A DNA stretch of 64,000 nt, from assembly GCF_050113635.1 (NCBI RefSeq), contig NZ_JBNJLT010000004.1:310001-374000 (forward strand), written 5' to 3'. The position numbers and the translations under genes were made by a program. This document shows positions 7,904 to 17,003 of this stretch, one piece after another. Within the stretch, counting starts at the first letter, position 1; every line of letters begins with the position of its first letter. Under the pieces are notes generated by a model, which saw nothing but the letters and a program-made list of their open reading frames with translations, was not told where the DNA came from and searched no databases. This DNA is from Marinimicrobium sp050113635 (GTDB lineage: Bacteria > Pseudomonadota > Gammaproteobacteria > Pseudomonadales > Cellvibrionaceae).

Positions 7904-9277
7904 ATGAATTTGATCAATCGCCCGCTTAAAGGGCTGGCACTGGCCGCGCTGGGTTTCGCATTAGCGAGCCCTGTAATGGCGCAACAAACCCTGGACGCTC
8001 TCTATCAGAAAGTCAGTGCGGATGCGCGGGCTGAGTCGGCGTACAACAGTGAGCGCGAAGCGGAGTTTCTGTCTCGCGCCAACGAACGTGAGCAGATGCT
8101 GGAGACGGTGAAGTCGCAACTGGCCGAGCAAGAGCAACGTCGCGAAACGATGAAGGGCATGTTCGATGAGAACGAAGCCGTGCTATCGGAACTGACCGAA
8201 CAGCTGGATCGGCGCACCGGCAACCTCGGCGAACTGTTTGGTGTTTTCCGGCAGGTGTCGGGTGATATGCAGTCCATTTTCTTTGACTCGATAGTCAGTG
8301 CGGAATTTCCCGAACGGCTCGAAACCATTGAAACGCTGGCGGATGCGTCCGAGGTGCCGACCATCCCGGAGATGCAACAGCTGTGGTCCGTGATGATGCA
8401 GGAGATTGCCGAGTCCGGTCACGTCAGCCGCTTTGACAGTGAAATCGTGCTCGCCTCGGGTGAAACCTACGAGGCCCCGGTGGTGCGTGTGGGGACCTTC
8501 AACGTGGTTTCAGGGGATACCTACCTGAATTACGAATCCTCCACCCAGGAGCTGGTGGAACTGCCCCGTCAACCGTCGGGATCGGTGCGCTCCACGGCCG
8601 GTGCTCTGTACGATGCCGGCGCCGGTGAAGCGGTGGCCTTTGCGCTGGACCCCTCGCGCGGTTCCCTGCTGAGTCTGCTGGTGCAGTCGCCCAGCCTCGG
8701 AGAGCGGGTGCAGCAGGGCAAGGAGGTGGGCTATGCCATTCTGTTTATCGGTTTTATCGGCCTGCTAATTGTGATCGAACGCTTGATAAAGTTGTCCCGC
8801 GTGTCGCAACGCATGCGCCGCCAGCTTAAAGATATGGATCACGCCGAGTCGGACAACCCGCTGGGCCGGATGATGCTGGCTTACTACGAAAATCGTCACC
8901 TGAACGACCTCGATGCACTGAGCAAAAAACTCGACGAAGTCATCTTCAAGGATCTCGCCGAGCTGCGTCGCGGGCTGTCGGTTATCAAGGTGCTCGCGGC
9001 CATCGCACCGCTGATGGGCCTGCTCGGTACGGTGACCGGCATGATCGGCACCTTCCAGGCGATTACCTTGTTCGGCACGGGCGATCCCAAACTGATGGCG
9101 GGCGGTATTTCCCAGGCATTGATTACGACGGTGCTGGGCCTGGTGGTTGCGATTCCGCTGTTGCTGTCCAGCAGTTTGTTGAGCAGTCGCGTTCAGCAAT
9201 TGAGCAAGATGATTGGTGAGCAAGCGACCGGTCTGGTCGCTGACAAGGCGGTCGATATTGCGAAGACCAAAGCGTAA
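7904..9277 (+). CDS. TtpC-like ExbB/MotA-TolQ family protein with periplasmic coiled coil
   Basis: 457 aa, twice the size of ordinary ExbB. It begins with a signal sequence (ASPVMAQ), then a periplasmic coiled-coil region (about residues 30-150) and a globular segment, then the MotA/TolQ/ExbB membrane domain: VGYAILFIGFIGLLIVIERLI, ALIKVL..PLMGLLGTVTGM-type helix and LITTVLGLVVAIPLLL. This architecture is that of TtpC, the extra component of the Vibrio TonB2 system that is needed together with ExbB, ExbD and TonB. It lies 11 bp after DUF3450 and 12 bp before a second, normal-sized ExbB. Confidence 0.88.
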   Translation: MNLINRPLKGLALAALGFALASPVMAQQTLDALYQKVSADARAESAYNSEREAEFLSRANEREQMLETVKSQLAEQEQRRETMKGMFDENEAVLSELTEQLDRRTGNLGELFGVFRQVSGDMQSIFFDSIVSAEFPERLETIETLADASEVPTIPEMQQLWSVMMQEIAESGHVSRFDSEIVLASGETYEAPVVRVGTFNVVSGDTYLNYESSTQELVELPRQPSGSVRSTAGALYDAGAGEAVAFALDPSRGSLLSLLVQSPSLGERVQQGKEVGYAILFIGFIGLLIVIERLIKLSRVSQRMRRQLKDMDHAESDNPLGRMMLAYYENRHLNDLDALSKKLDEVIFKDLAELRRGLSVIKVLAAIAPLMGLLGTVTGMIGTFQAITLFGTGDPKLMAGGISQALITTVLGLVVAIPLLLSSSLLSSRVQQLSKMIGEQATGLVADKAVDIAKTKA

Positions 9278-9289
9278 GCGGAGGCACCG

Positions 9290-9805
9290 ATGAACCTTCT
9301 GTCCCGTTTTAACGACTTTCTCAGCGCCGGTGGTGATGTTTTGTGGTTAATCCTCGCCGTCACTATCTGGCTCTGGTGTCTGATTGTGGAGCGTTACTGG
9401 TTCTTCCTGCGTGAGTATCCCTCCAGCCGGGAGGAACAAGTGCGCCGCTGGGAGCGTGTGGCGGAACCCGCGTCCTGGGGTGCGCAGCGCAAACGCCAGC
9501 AATGGTTTTCCGAAGTGGATTGCCAGATGCTGCGCAACCTGAAATTGATTACCGCGCTGATTGCGCTGCTGCCCATGCTCGGGCTGCTGGGCACAGTAAC
9601 CGGGATGATTCAGGTGTTCGATGTCATGGCGTTCATGGGATCGGGTAATCCACGTGCCATGGCGGATGGTGTCAGCGCCGCCACCATCCCGACCATGGCG
9701 GGCATGGTGGTCGCCATTCTGGCGATTCCGTTTGCTACAGAACTCAACCGTCGTTATCAGCGGGAACGCCGTCGCTTGCACAGCGCGTTGTCCCGCCACG
9801 AGTAA
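9290..9805 (+). CDS. exbB: ExbB-type proton-channel protein of TonB motor
   Basis: 171 aa, three predicted transmembrane helices: near residues 15-35 (DVLWLILAVTIWLWCLIVERY), 90-115 (LITALIALLPMLGLLGTVTGMI) and 125-150 (ATIPTMAGMVVAILAIPFA). The LLGTVTGMI motif is standard for the family. It forms the proton-conducting stator with ExbD in the inner membrane. ATG follows GGAGG at good spacing. Confidence 0.92.
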   Translation: MNLLSRFNDFLSAGGDVLWLILAVTIWLWCLIVERYWFFLREYPSSREEQVRRWERVAEPASWGAQRKRQQWFSEVDCQMLRNLKLITALIALLPMLGLLGTVTGMIQVFDVMAFMGSGNPRAMADGVSAATIPTMAGMVVAILAIPFATELNRRYQRERRRLHSALSRHE

Positions 9806-9826
9806 GGCTCCGCCTACGAGGAAGCT

Positions 9827-10234
9827 ATGAGTGATCAACAGTTTTTTATGAATGAAGACGACGATAACGATATCGACATGACACCCATGCTGGATGTGGT
9901 GTTCATCATGCTGATCTTTTTTATCGTCACCTCCACGTTTGTGAAAGAAGCCGGGGTTGATGTTACCCGCCCGCAGGCCGACACCGCGATGGCGGCCGAA
10001 GCCAACAGTATCCAGGTTGGCATTGATGCCAGCAATCAGGTGTACATGGATAAGCGGCAGATCGATAAGCGCGCCATACGTGCGAATGTGGAGCGCGGTC
10101 TGGCCGAAAGTCCCGGCGCGGCCATTATTATTGTCGCTGATCGTGATTCCAATACGGACACCCTGATACAGGTTATGGATCAGGCGCGGTTGGCCGGTGC
10201 GGAATCGATCTCGGTGGCTTCGGAGAATAACTGA
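9827..10234 (+). CDS. exbD: ExbD-type biopolymer transport protein
   Basis: 135 aa with one N-terminal transmembrane helix containing the essential Asp (DMTPMLDVVFIMLIFFIVTS) and a periplasmic domain. Partner of ExbB in the proton-driven TonB motor. Start follows GAGGAAGCT; the stop codon overlaps the tonB ATG by one base (TGATG), so translation is probably coupled. Confidence 0.93.
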   Translation: MSDQQFFMNEDDDNDIDMTPMLDVVFIMLIFFIVTSTFVKEAGVDVTRPQADTAMAAEANSIQVGIDASNQVYMDKRQIDKRAIRANVERGLAESPGAAIIIVADRDSNTDTLIQVMDQARLAGAESISVASENN

Positions 10235-10878
10235 TGTGGGTGAAATATGCGGTGAGTCTCGGTGCGGCGGTGGTGCTGGGTCTGCTGATGTTTCTGATCA
10301 TGCAGACAATGATCGCCACTGACGGTCGCTTTTCCGATTCGGGTGCAGAGTCGCCGGCGCTGAACTTTGTGCGCGTGGATACCACGCAGGACCGTCTGGA
10401 AACCAAAGATCGGCGCACGCCGGATGAACCTCCCGAGCCGGAGACGCCACCGGAAACGCCCGATGTGAGTGTCCAGAACGATCAAGTGCAGAACCAGACG
10501 GCCCTGGCGATGGATATGCCCAGCATGGATATGCCGTTGCAGACTGGCAGTGGCCCCAATATGGCGGGCTTAAGTGGCGGCGGTGGTGCCAGCCTGGGTG
10601 GGTTCGATTCCGATGTGATTCCCACGGTGAAGGTGCCGCCCAATTATCCGCAGCGGGCGCGGCAGGCCAAACTGGAAGGGTACGTCACGATGGAGGTGTC
10701 CATTCGGGCAGACGGCACAGTGTCGGACGTAACAGTGGTGGACGCCAAACCTCCGCGTTTGTTTGATCAGGCGGCGGTCCAGGCCATGCAGCGTTGGCGC
10801 TTTCGGCCGAAGATGGTGAACGGTGAAGCTCAGCCACAGCAGGCTCGCCAGACCATTGAATTCAAGTTGGGGGAATAA
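10234..10878 (+). CDS. tonB: TonB protein
   Basis: 214 aa. An N-terminal membrane anchor (VSLGAAVVLGLLMFLIMQ) is followed by a short proline/glutamate-rich stretch (PDEPPEPETPPETP), a Gly-rich segment, and a C-terminal TonB domain (VPPNYPQRARQAKLEGYVTM ... RWRFRPKM). It transmits energy from ExbB/ExbD to outer-membrane receptors by contacting the TonB box. The linker is short compared with enteric TonB, as in TonB2-type proteins that rely on TtpC. Confidence 0.93.
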   Translation: MWVKYAVSLGAAVVLGLLMFLIMQTMIATDGRFSDSGAESPALNFVRVDTTQDRLETKDRRTPDEPPEPETPPETPDVSVQNDQVQNQTALAMDMPSMDMPLQTGSGPNMAGLSGGGGASLGGFDSDVIPTVKVPPNYPQRARQAKLEGYVTMEVSIRADGTVSDVTVVDAKPPRLFDQAAVQAMQRWRFRPKMVNGEAQPQQARQTIEFKLGE

Positions 10879-10883
10879 GGCGC

Positions 10884-12131
10884 ATGAAAGTTGAGATGAT
10901 TCGCCGTTTTCGCTGGCTGCGTGCATCACTGCTCTTGTTGCTGTTGTCGTCAGCCGGTTCAGTGCTGGCTCAAGGTGAGTCCCTGAGTGGCAAGACCTAC
11001 AACACGTTGACCGACGTCCAGGAGATGATGGCGGAGGACCGACTCGGAGACGCGTTCAATGAGTTGAGTGAACTGCGTGACGAAGTGGACCCCGACACGA
11101 TGGATGAAGCCATGGTGTTACAGATGCTCGGCTATGTGGAAATGTCCCGGGATAACTACCCCGAGGCGCTGCAATACATGCGGGCGAGCCTGGATATTGG
11201 CAAGCTGCCAGAGCAAATGAAAGTAGAACTGGGATACATGGTGGCGCAGCTGTATGCCATGCAGGAACAGTACGATGAAGCGATCACGTTTGCGCTGGAG
11301 TGGTTTGAAACCCTGGAAGATCCGAAACCGCCGCAATTAATGTTCATGGCAAACCTGATGGCACAGACCGACCGTTACGCCGAAGCGCTGCCCTATGCCG
11401 AGCGCGCTGTCGAGATCAGTGAAAAACCGCAGGAGAGCTGGTATCAGCTGTTAATTGCTTCGAGCTTTCAAATAGAAGACTACCAGAAGTCCGCCCGCTA
11501 TTTGCGCGCCGTCGTCAGCGGCTGGCCGGACAACGCCCAGTACTGGGAGCAACTGGCGAGCGTTTACATGATGCTCGACGACCAGCAAAAAGCCCTGGCC
11601 ACCTTGCAACTGGCGTGGCGACACAGCGTGCTGGAAAAAGAGAACTCCATTCGTTCGCTCGTGCAACTGGCGATCACCGAAGGTATCCCGGACCGGGGCG
11701 GCCGCTTCCTGGAGCGTGCGCTGGAGGACGATTTAGTGCCCTCTGATGAGTCGTATCTAAGTTTGCTCGTCAACGCCTGGAGCACCGCGCGGGAATACGA
11801 CAAAGCCGTGTCCGCGTTGCAGGCGTTGGCGCAGGAGACCGGTCAGGGAGACCCCTATCTGCGTATCGCCGGCATCCGGGTTGAACAGGCGCGCTGGAAT
11901 GAGGCGGTAAGCGCATTGCGCAATGCTCAGTCCATGCCCGTCGAACAACCGGGACAAGTGTGGCTGACGCTGGGTATTGCATTGACCGAGCAGGAAAACT
12001 TTGAAGACGGCCTGGAGGCCTTGCGCAAAGCGCGCGCCTATGACGACACCCGGGAGCAGGCGTCCGGTTGGCTGAAATACGCCGAAAGTCTGCGTCGCCA
12101 GCAACGCTGGCAGAGCCGCAATAACAGTTGA
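10884..12131 (+). CDS. TPR-repeat exported protein of TonB cluster
   Basis: 415 aa; signal peptide ends GSVLAQ. The rest is alpha-helical with repeated A..Y..A-type helices that fit several tetratricopeptide repeats (for example YAEALPYAERAVEI and FEDGLEALRKARAY). A TPR protein commonly closes DUF3450-ExbB-ExbB-ExbD-TonB clusters, probably as a periplasmic assembly factor. It starts 5 bp after tonB and is followed by a 29-bp gap to the phosphorylase gene. The precise role is unknown. Confidence 0.82.
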   Translation: MKVEMIRRFRWLRASLLLLLLSSAGSVLAQGESLSGKTYNTLTDVQEMMAEDRLGDAFNELSELRDEVDPDTMDEAMVLQMLGYVEMSRDNYPEALQYMRASLDIGKLPEQMKVELGYMVAQLYAMQEQYDEAITFALEWFETLEDPKPPQLMFMANLMAQTDRYAEALPYAERAVEISEKPQESWYQLLIASSFQIEDYQKSARYLRAVVSGWPDNAQYWEQLASVYMMLDDQQKALATLQLAWRHSVLEKENSIRSLVQLAITEGIPDRGGRFLERALEDDLVPSDESYLSLLVNAWSTAREYDKAVSALQALAQETGQGDPYLRIAGIRVEQARWNEAVSALRNAQSMPVEQPGQVWLTLGIALTEQENFEDGLEALRKARAYDDTREQASGWLKYAESLRRQQRWQSRNNS

Positions 12132-12160
12132 TTTTACTTCGCATTTTTTTAGGAGTCGTA

Positions 12161-13102
12161 ATGAAAGTCTTTCCGTTACGTTGGTACCGTTTTCGATCCC
12201 TTCGCGTGATCGTCACCGTGTTCTTCCTGTTGGCCGCCGGTATGGTCGAGGCCGCGCCGAATGTTCCCAAGGCGCGCATCGCTGTGCTTGGCGGCACTTT
12301 TTTGAACGATATTATTTTTCACCGGGACGGGCTGATTCAATCGGAGTTCACCATCGACACCAAAGTGGGAAAATCTCCTACCATTTATTACGCCGAGTAT
12401 GAAGGGCTGCCGTTTTACTACGTGGATTCTCACGGTGGTGGCAAGTGGTTGGAAACCTGGGTGGCGCTGTATGACCTCGGTGTTGAAGAAGCGGTGGGCG
12501 GGGCGACCGCCGGCGCGATCAATCGCAGCATGAACGTGTACGACTACGTGATTCCGGATGACTTTATCGATTTGAACATCGATCGCCCGATTCGTATCCC
12601 TCACGAGGTGTATCGCGATCCGGACGCTATTCCGCTGCCGCGCTTCGTGCCCGCCGTGGATACCGATATTCGGGACATTCTGTTGGATGAAACGCGCAAG
12701 GCGATTCTCGACAATAAAAAGTACGAAGACATTAGCATTCACGATGGTGGTGTGATCATTCAAAGCCGGGGCGGCCGATTTGAAACCGTCGCTGAAGTGG
12801 AAATGATGGCGCGCATGGGCGGCGATGTGGTGACCATGAGCGTGGGCACCGAGATGGCGTACTCGCGAATGCTGGGGATTAACTACGCCAATATTATCGT
12901 GATTTCCAACCCCGCGGAGGGGCGCAACCAGTGGGATTTCTCCCTCATGGAAGAGCTTTATCCGAGGGTCAATCCTCTCAGCCTGGATATTGTTCTGGCC
13001 GCGTTGCCTCGTATCGCCGGGCTGGAAGGAAAGCCGCGCGTTTCGGACGGTTTGATCAACCACCCGGAGATGACCTCTCAGCCGACTGACAAGAAGCACT
13101 AG
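12161..13102 (+). CDS. Exported MTAP/PNP-family nucleoside phosphorylase-like protein
   Basis: The start is ATG 12161 with AGGAG six bases upstream; a longer frame from TTG 12128 overlaps the TPR gene and is rejected. 313 aa. A strongly hydrophobic signal ends MVEAAP. The mature part is class II purine nucleoside phosphorylase/MTAP-like: ARIAVLGGTFLND, a GGATAGAIN loop, GGRFETVAEVEMMARMGGD and VVTMSVGTEMAYSRMLG, then VISNPAEG. Known family enzymes cleave nucleosides with phosphate in the cytoplasm; an exported version suggests periplasmic cleavage or nucleoside binding. It sits between the TonB motor and a second phosphorylase-superfamily lipoprotein. Catalytic competence in a phosphate-poor periplasm is uncertain. 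Confidence 0.8.
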   Translation: MKVFPLRWYRFRSLRVIVTVFFLLAAGMVEAAPNVPKARIAVLGGTFLNDIIFHRDGLIQSEFTIDTKVGKSPTIYYAEYEGLPFYYVDSHGGGKWLETWVALYDLGVEEAVGGATAGAINRSMNVYDYVIPDDFIDLNIDRPIRIPHEVYRDPDAIPLPRFVPAVDTDIRDILLDETRKAILDNKKYEDISIHDGGVIIQSRGGRFETVAEVEMMARMGGDVVTMSVGTEMAYSRMLGINYANIIVISNPAEGRNQWDFSLMEELYPRVNPLSLDIVLAALPRIAGLEGKPRVSDGLINHPEMTSQPTDKKH

Positions 13103-13153
13103 GTTTTATTTTCTATCGTTACTGTTTTTATCCTTTCTGGAGTACACCTGATT

Positions 13154-14233
13154 ATGTTACACATCATTCAGCGTTCTATTGTCGGGCTGGCCGCGGCGGT
13201 GGCCCTGGCCAGCTGCGCGACCACAACGCCTAAACAGCCGGAACCGATTCCCATTAAATTTGTGGTGGTCTCCATGTTTGAGATCGGTGATGTCGAAGGC
13301 GACCAGCCAGGCGAATTCCAGTTGTGGAAAGAGCGCCGGGGGCTCGATACCGTGTTGCCCTTTAAAAACTCTCCGCATGATATTTACCTCAATGAAGAGA
13401 CCGGGGTGCTGGGCATTATTACCGGTATCGGCACGGCCTATTCCGCCAGTACGGCCATGGCGCTGGGTCTGGACCCGCGCTTTGATCTGACCGAAGCCTA
13501 CTGGATGGTGGCGGGTATCGCCGGTATTGATCCGGAAGACGCCTCCATTGGTTCGGCCGCCTGGGCCGAATACCTGGTGGATGGTGACCTCATGCATCAT
13601 ATCGATGCACGGGAAATTCCCGACGACTGGGAAATTGGCCTGTTCGCACGACACACGGAAAAGCCTTATGATCCCAACCGACCCGAACCCTCGTTTGAAG
13701 TGTTGCAGTTGAATGCCGGTTTGACGGACTGGGCTTACGCGTTGACCAAAGATGTTGAGCTGCCGGATTTTGAAGGATTGGATGAAGTGCGTTCGCAGTA
13801 CACCGATCACCCCAACGCGCAAAAACCACCCGTGGTCATGAAGGGGGATCAACTGGCTGCCATGCGTTTCTGGCACGGTGAAATTCTCAACGACTGGGCC
13901 AACAAGTGGGTGGACTATTGGACCGATGGCAAAGGTAAGTTTGTCACCTCTGCGATGGAAGACACCGGCACCTTTTTGTCCTTGAGCCTGCTGGATAACC
14001 TGGGCAAAGTGGACAAGGACCGCGTGATGGTTCTGCGCACTGGCAGTAACTTCACTATGCCGCCTCCCGGTGTCACGGCCGTGGACAATTTGCTGGCCGA
14101 GAACGAGGGCTATGCGGGCCTGGACGCGTCATTGGAAAGTGCCTATATCGTCGGTTCCAAAGTAATGGACGAAATTCTCGACAACTGGGACACCTACAAG
14201 GACCGCATCCCTTCCGTGGATGACTTACCCTAA
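13154..14233 (+). CDS. NUP-family (purine nucleoside permease-like) lipoprotein
   Basis: 359 aa with lipobox ALASC (Cys21), so probably tethered in the periplasm. It belongs to the PF06516 NUP family: IKFVVVSMFEIGD at the start, GIITGIGTAYSASTAMALGLDPRFDL, YWMVAGIAGIDPEDASIGSAAWAEYLVDGDL, and a C-terminal MVLRTGSNFTMPPPG. The name comes from a Candida nucleoside permease, but the fold is related to nucleoside phosphorylases and there are no membrane helices here. A periplasmic nucleosidase or nucleoside-binding role is more likely than transport. It lies directly upstream of the amidase gene. Confidence 0.8.
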   Translation: MLHIIQRSIVGLAAAVALASCATTTPKQPEPIPIKFVVVSMFEIGDVEGDQPGEFQLWKERRGLDTVLPFKNSPHDIYLNEETGVLGIITGIGTAYSASTAMALGLDPRFDLTEAYWMVAGIAGIDPEDASIGSAAWAEYLVDGDLMHHIDAREIPDDWEIGLFARHTEKPYDPNRPEPSFEVLQLNAGLTDWAYALTKDVELPDFEGLDEVRSQYTDHPNAQKPPVVMKGDQLAAMRFWHGEILNDWANKWVDYWTDGKGKFVTSAMEDTGTFLSLSLLDNLGKVDKDRVMVLRTGSNFTMPPPGVTAVDNLLAENEGYAGLDASLESAYIVGSKVMDEILDNWDTYKDRIPSVDDLP

Positions 14234-14241
14234 GAGCTGAC

Positions 14242-15426
14242 ATGGATTCACGTGCCTACACCTGGCGGCCGGACTCGGCCGTCTCTTCCGAGCGGCGCGG
14301 CCCCTTGCAAGGGCTGCGCCTTGTGGTTAAAGACCTGTTTGATATGGCCGGGCTGCCGACTACGGCTGGCAATCCGGACTGGGCTGCCAGCCATTCTATC
14401 CCGACGGTAACCTCCCCACTGGTGCAGCAACTGCTCGATGCCGGAGCCGTATTCAGTGGCAAGACGTTAACGGATGAGCTGGCTTACAGTTTGAACGGCC
14501 AGAACATCCACTACGGCACGCCCGATAATCCTCGCGCACCGGGACGATTGCCTGGAGGCTCAAGCAGCGGCTCAGCGGTTGCCGTCGCCGCCGGTGAGGC
14601 CGATATCGGTTTGGGAACTGACACCGGAGGCTCCATTCGAGTGCCTTCAAGCTACAACGGTCTGTTCGGCCTGCGCCCGACACACGGTGTTTTATCGTTG
14701 GCCAACACGGTGCCGCTGGCGCCGCGTTTTGATACCGCCGGTTGGATGTGTCGCGATGCACAAACGCTCTGGCGAGTGGGGGACACGTTGCTGCCGCCAA
14801 GCGAGCACAGCGAAGTGAGTGCCGGAACGATTCGGTTGGCGGTGCTCATGCCCGAGCGTGATGGACCCTTGTGGCAAGACGTCCATGAGCAATGGCTGTC
14901 TGGCTTGCAGGATGTGGAGGTGGTGCGACGCCTGAGCGTGTCCAGTGAATGGCTTGATAGTGCCAGTGAGTGCTTTCGTATATTGCAGGGCCGGGATTTG
15001 TGGCGCACCCACGGTGAATGGATTACCCGGCAGCGTCCACGGTTTGCACCGGATATTCAGGGGCGTTTTGAATGGGCCAAATCTCTCAGCGCCGCCCAAG
15101 AGGCTGAGGCTGAAGAAGCGTGCTCTTCGCTGTGTCGCACAATAACCGGTTGGCTCGATGGTGTTGACGCGGTGGTGCTGCCCACCACCCCGGGTCCCGC
15201 GCCTTTGCTCAATGCATCGGCTGAATGGATGGCCATTTATCGCTCGCAATTGATGGGGCTGACGGCGCCTGCTGGCCTGGGTGGTTTACCGCAGTTGCAC
15301 TTGCCGGTGTTGATGCAGAACCAGGCCCCCATGGGGATATCGCTGTTGGGGGGCCGGGGTAAAGATCGCGTGTTACTGCAAATGGCCCGGACCTTAAGTT
15401 CGGTGTCGGGAGTGATTGATCGATGA
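14242..15426 (+). CDS. Amidase-signature hydrolase, AtzE/HpxY-like
   Basis: 394 aa. The amidase-signature catalytic triad is visible: K30 (VVKDLFD), cis-Ser S107 in GGSSSGSA, and nucleophile S131 in GTDTGGSIR. In Klebsiella the hpxWXYZ cluster pairs an AtzE-type amidase (HpxY) with the oxamate amidohydrolase HpxW; here the same pair is adjacent and overlaps by 4 nt (ATGA at 15423). The substrate is probably a small amide or ureido compound of late purine breakdown. HpxX (DUF4089) and HpxZ (NTF2-like) partners are absent. It could instead be a broad-specificity amidase. Confidence 0.78.
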   Translation: MDSRAYTWRPDSAVSSERRGPLQGLRLVVKDLFDMAGLPTTAGNPDWAASHSIPTVTSPLVQQLLDAGAVFSGKTLTDELAYSLNGQNIHYGTPDNPRAPGRLPGGSSSGSAVAVAAGEADIGLGTDTGGSIRVPSSYNGLFGLRPTHGVLSLANTVPLAPRFDTAGWMCRDAQTLWRVGDTLLPPSEHSEVSAGTIRLAVLMPERDGPLWQDVHEQWLSGLQDVEVVRRLSVSSEWLDSASECFRILQGRDLWRTHGEWITRQRPRFAPDIQGRFEWAKSLSAAQEAEAEEACSSLCRTITGWLDGVDAVVLPTTPGPAPLLNASAEWMAIYRSQLMGLTAPAGLGGLPQLHLPVLMQNQAPMGISLLGGRGKDRVLLQMARTLSSVSGVIDR

Positions 15427-17003
15427 GTGGCGTAGCCTTTAGTGCACCTCACAAAGAGGCCGCCGAAATCGGCTTGAAGGTGTTAGAGAAGGGCGGCAAT
15501 GCGGTGGACGCGATGATCGCCGCAGCGGCGGCCATCAGTGTGCTTTACCCTCATATGAACAGCCTGGGCGGCGACGGTTTTTGGCTGATCCACCGCCCCG
15601 GCGAGGCACCCCAGGCCATCGACGCCTGTGGCACCGCCGCCGAGCGGGCGACCGTAGCGTTCTATCGTGATCGGGGGCTGGAAGCGATACCGTCCCGCGG
15701 CGCTCTGTCGGCGCTGACGTTGGGCGGGACCGTATCGGGGTGGTCGCGCGCGCGCGCGCTGGCTGGCCAGTACGATCCATTAACGCCGCTGACACAGTTG
15801 TTGAAACCGGCGGTGGATCTAGCCCGTAATGGCATTAATGTCACTGAAAGCCTGGCCGCAGCCAGCGCCAAAGTGGCGAGCGAACTCGAGTCGGAAGGCG
15901 AGTACCGCAACGTGTTTACCCGCGACGGTGTGCCGTTGCGTGAAGGCGAAACGTTGCGCAATCCCGAGCTGGCGGACTTTTTGACACAGTTGGCGGATCA
16001 GGGGCTGGAGAGCTTTTACCGTGGCGATATCGCACGCCATCTGGCCGCCGAACTCGAAACACTGGGAAGCCCGTTGCGGCTGAGTGATTTTGAGCAGTTT
16101 CACGCTCGGCGCGTCGCACCCTTGTCTGTGGCCACTCGGTTCGGTCGCGCTTATAATCTGCCAGCGCCAACCCAGGGTCTGGCTTCATTGATGATTCTCG
16201 GGTTATACGATCGTGTGTACCAGCCACATTGGAGTGAAGCCCAGCGGGTGCACGCTCTGGTTGAAGCCACCAAACTGGCGTTTGAGGTGCGCGACCGGGA
16301 AGTGGCTGACCCGCGTTATATGGAAACATTGAGTCAACGGTGGTTGGATGATGAACGGCTCGATACGTTGGCATTGCGTATGACCGATACCGCTGCGCCC
16401 TGGCCTCGCCCTGCGGAGCCCGGCGATACCGTCTGGATGGGCTGCGTGGACCGCAACGGCGTTTTGGTGAGTTTTATCCAGAGTATCTACTGGGAATTTG
16501 GCTCCGGGGTAGTGATTCCCGGTACCGGGCTGGTGTGGAACAATCGCGGCGTAAGCTTTCGGCTGGATGAGTCGCACCACAATGTGTTGCGCCCCGGCGC
16601 CCGCCCCTTCCATACCCTGAACCCGGCCATGATATTGCTCGATGATGGCCGCCGTTTGAGTTACGGCACTATGGGTGGAGAGGGCCAGCCCCAGACGCAG
16701 TCGGCGCTGCTGACACGTTACCTTTATGATGGTATTCCTCTGGATGAGTCGATCCGCCGGGGCCGCTGGCTTCTGGGTCGCACCTGGGGAGATGCCGATG
16801 ACGATCTTAAGCTCGAAGCCGACCTTGCCGAACATATTGGCGCGGCTTTGGTCGCTAAAGGTCACCGATTAAAAACACTGCCGGAACACAGCGAACTGAT
16901 GGGACATGCGGGCGCCGTATTGAGCTTGTCGACCGGTGTGGTTTCGGCAGTCAGCGACCCACGCAGTGACGGCGCGGGTCTGACAGGACGATACGATTCA
17001 TGA
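15423..17003 (+). CDS. hpxW: Gamma-glutamyltransferase-family hydrolase, probable oxamate amidohydrolase
   Basis: 526 aa, no signal peptide, unlike ordinary periplasmic GGT. It has the family N-terminus (APHKEAAEIGLKVLEKGGNAVDAMIAAAA, LGGDGFWLIH) and an Ntn-type autoprocessing site GDTVWMGCVD, where T336 would become the N-terminal nucleophile of the small subunit. Context points to HpxW, which converts oxamate to oxalate and ammonia in the uric acid pathway of Klebsiella. It starts within the stop of the amidase gene and its own stop overlaps the next ATG. Assignment as HpxW rests on cytoplasmic location and context; a glutathione hydrolase is less likely. Confidence 0.8.
   Translation: MSGVAFSAPHKEAAEIGLKVLEKGGNAVDAMIAAAAAISVLYPHMNSLGGDGFWLIHRPGEAPQAIDACGTAAERATVAFYRDRGLEAIPSRGALSALTLGGTVSGWSRARALAGQYDPLTPLTQLLKPAVDLARNGINVTESLAAASAKVASELESEGEYRNVFTRDGVPLREGETLRNPELADFLTQLADQGLESFYRGDIARHLAAELETLGSPLRLSDFEQFHARRVAPLSVATRFGRAYNLPAPTQGLASLMILGLYDRVYQPHWSEAQRVHALVEATKLAFEVRDREVADPRYMETLSQRWLDDERLDTLALRMTDTAAPWPRPAEPGDTVWMGCVDRNGVLVSFIQSIYWEFGSGVVIPGTGLVWNNRGVSFRLDESHHNVLRPGARPFHTLNPAMILLDDGRRLSYGTMGGEGQPQTQSALLTRYLYDGIPLDESIRRGRWLLGRTWGDADDDLKLEADLAEHIGAALVAKGHRLKTLPEHSELMGHAGAVLSLSTGVVSAVSDPRSDGAGLTGRYDS

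Noticed and set aside
13154..14233. Inner-membrane nucleoside permease
   Set aside because: The family name implies transport, but the protein is a lipoprotein without transmembrane helices.
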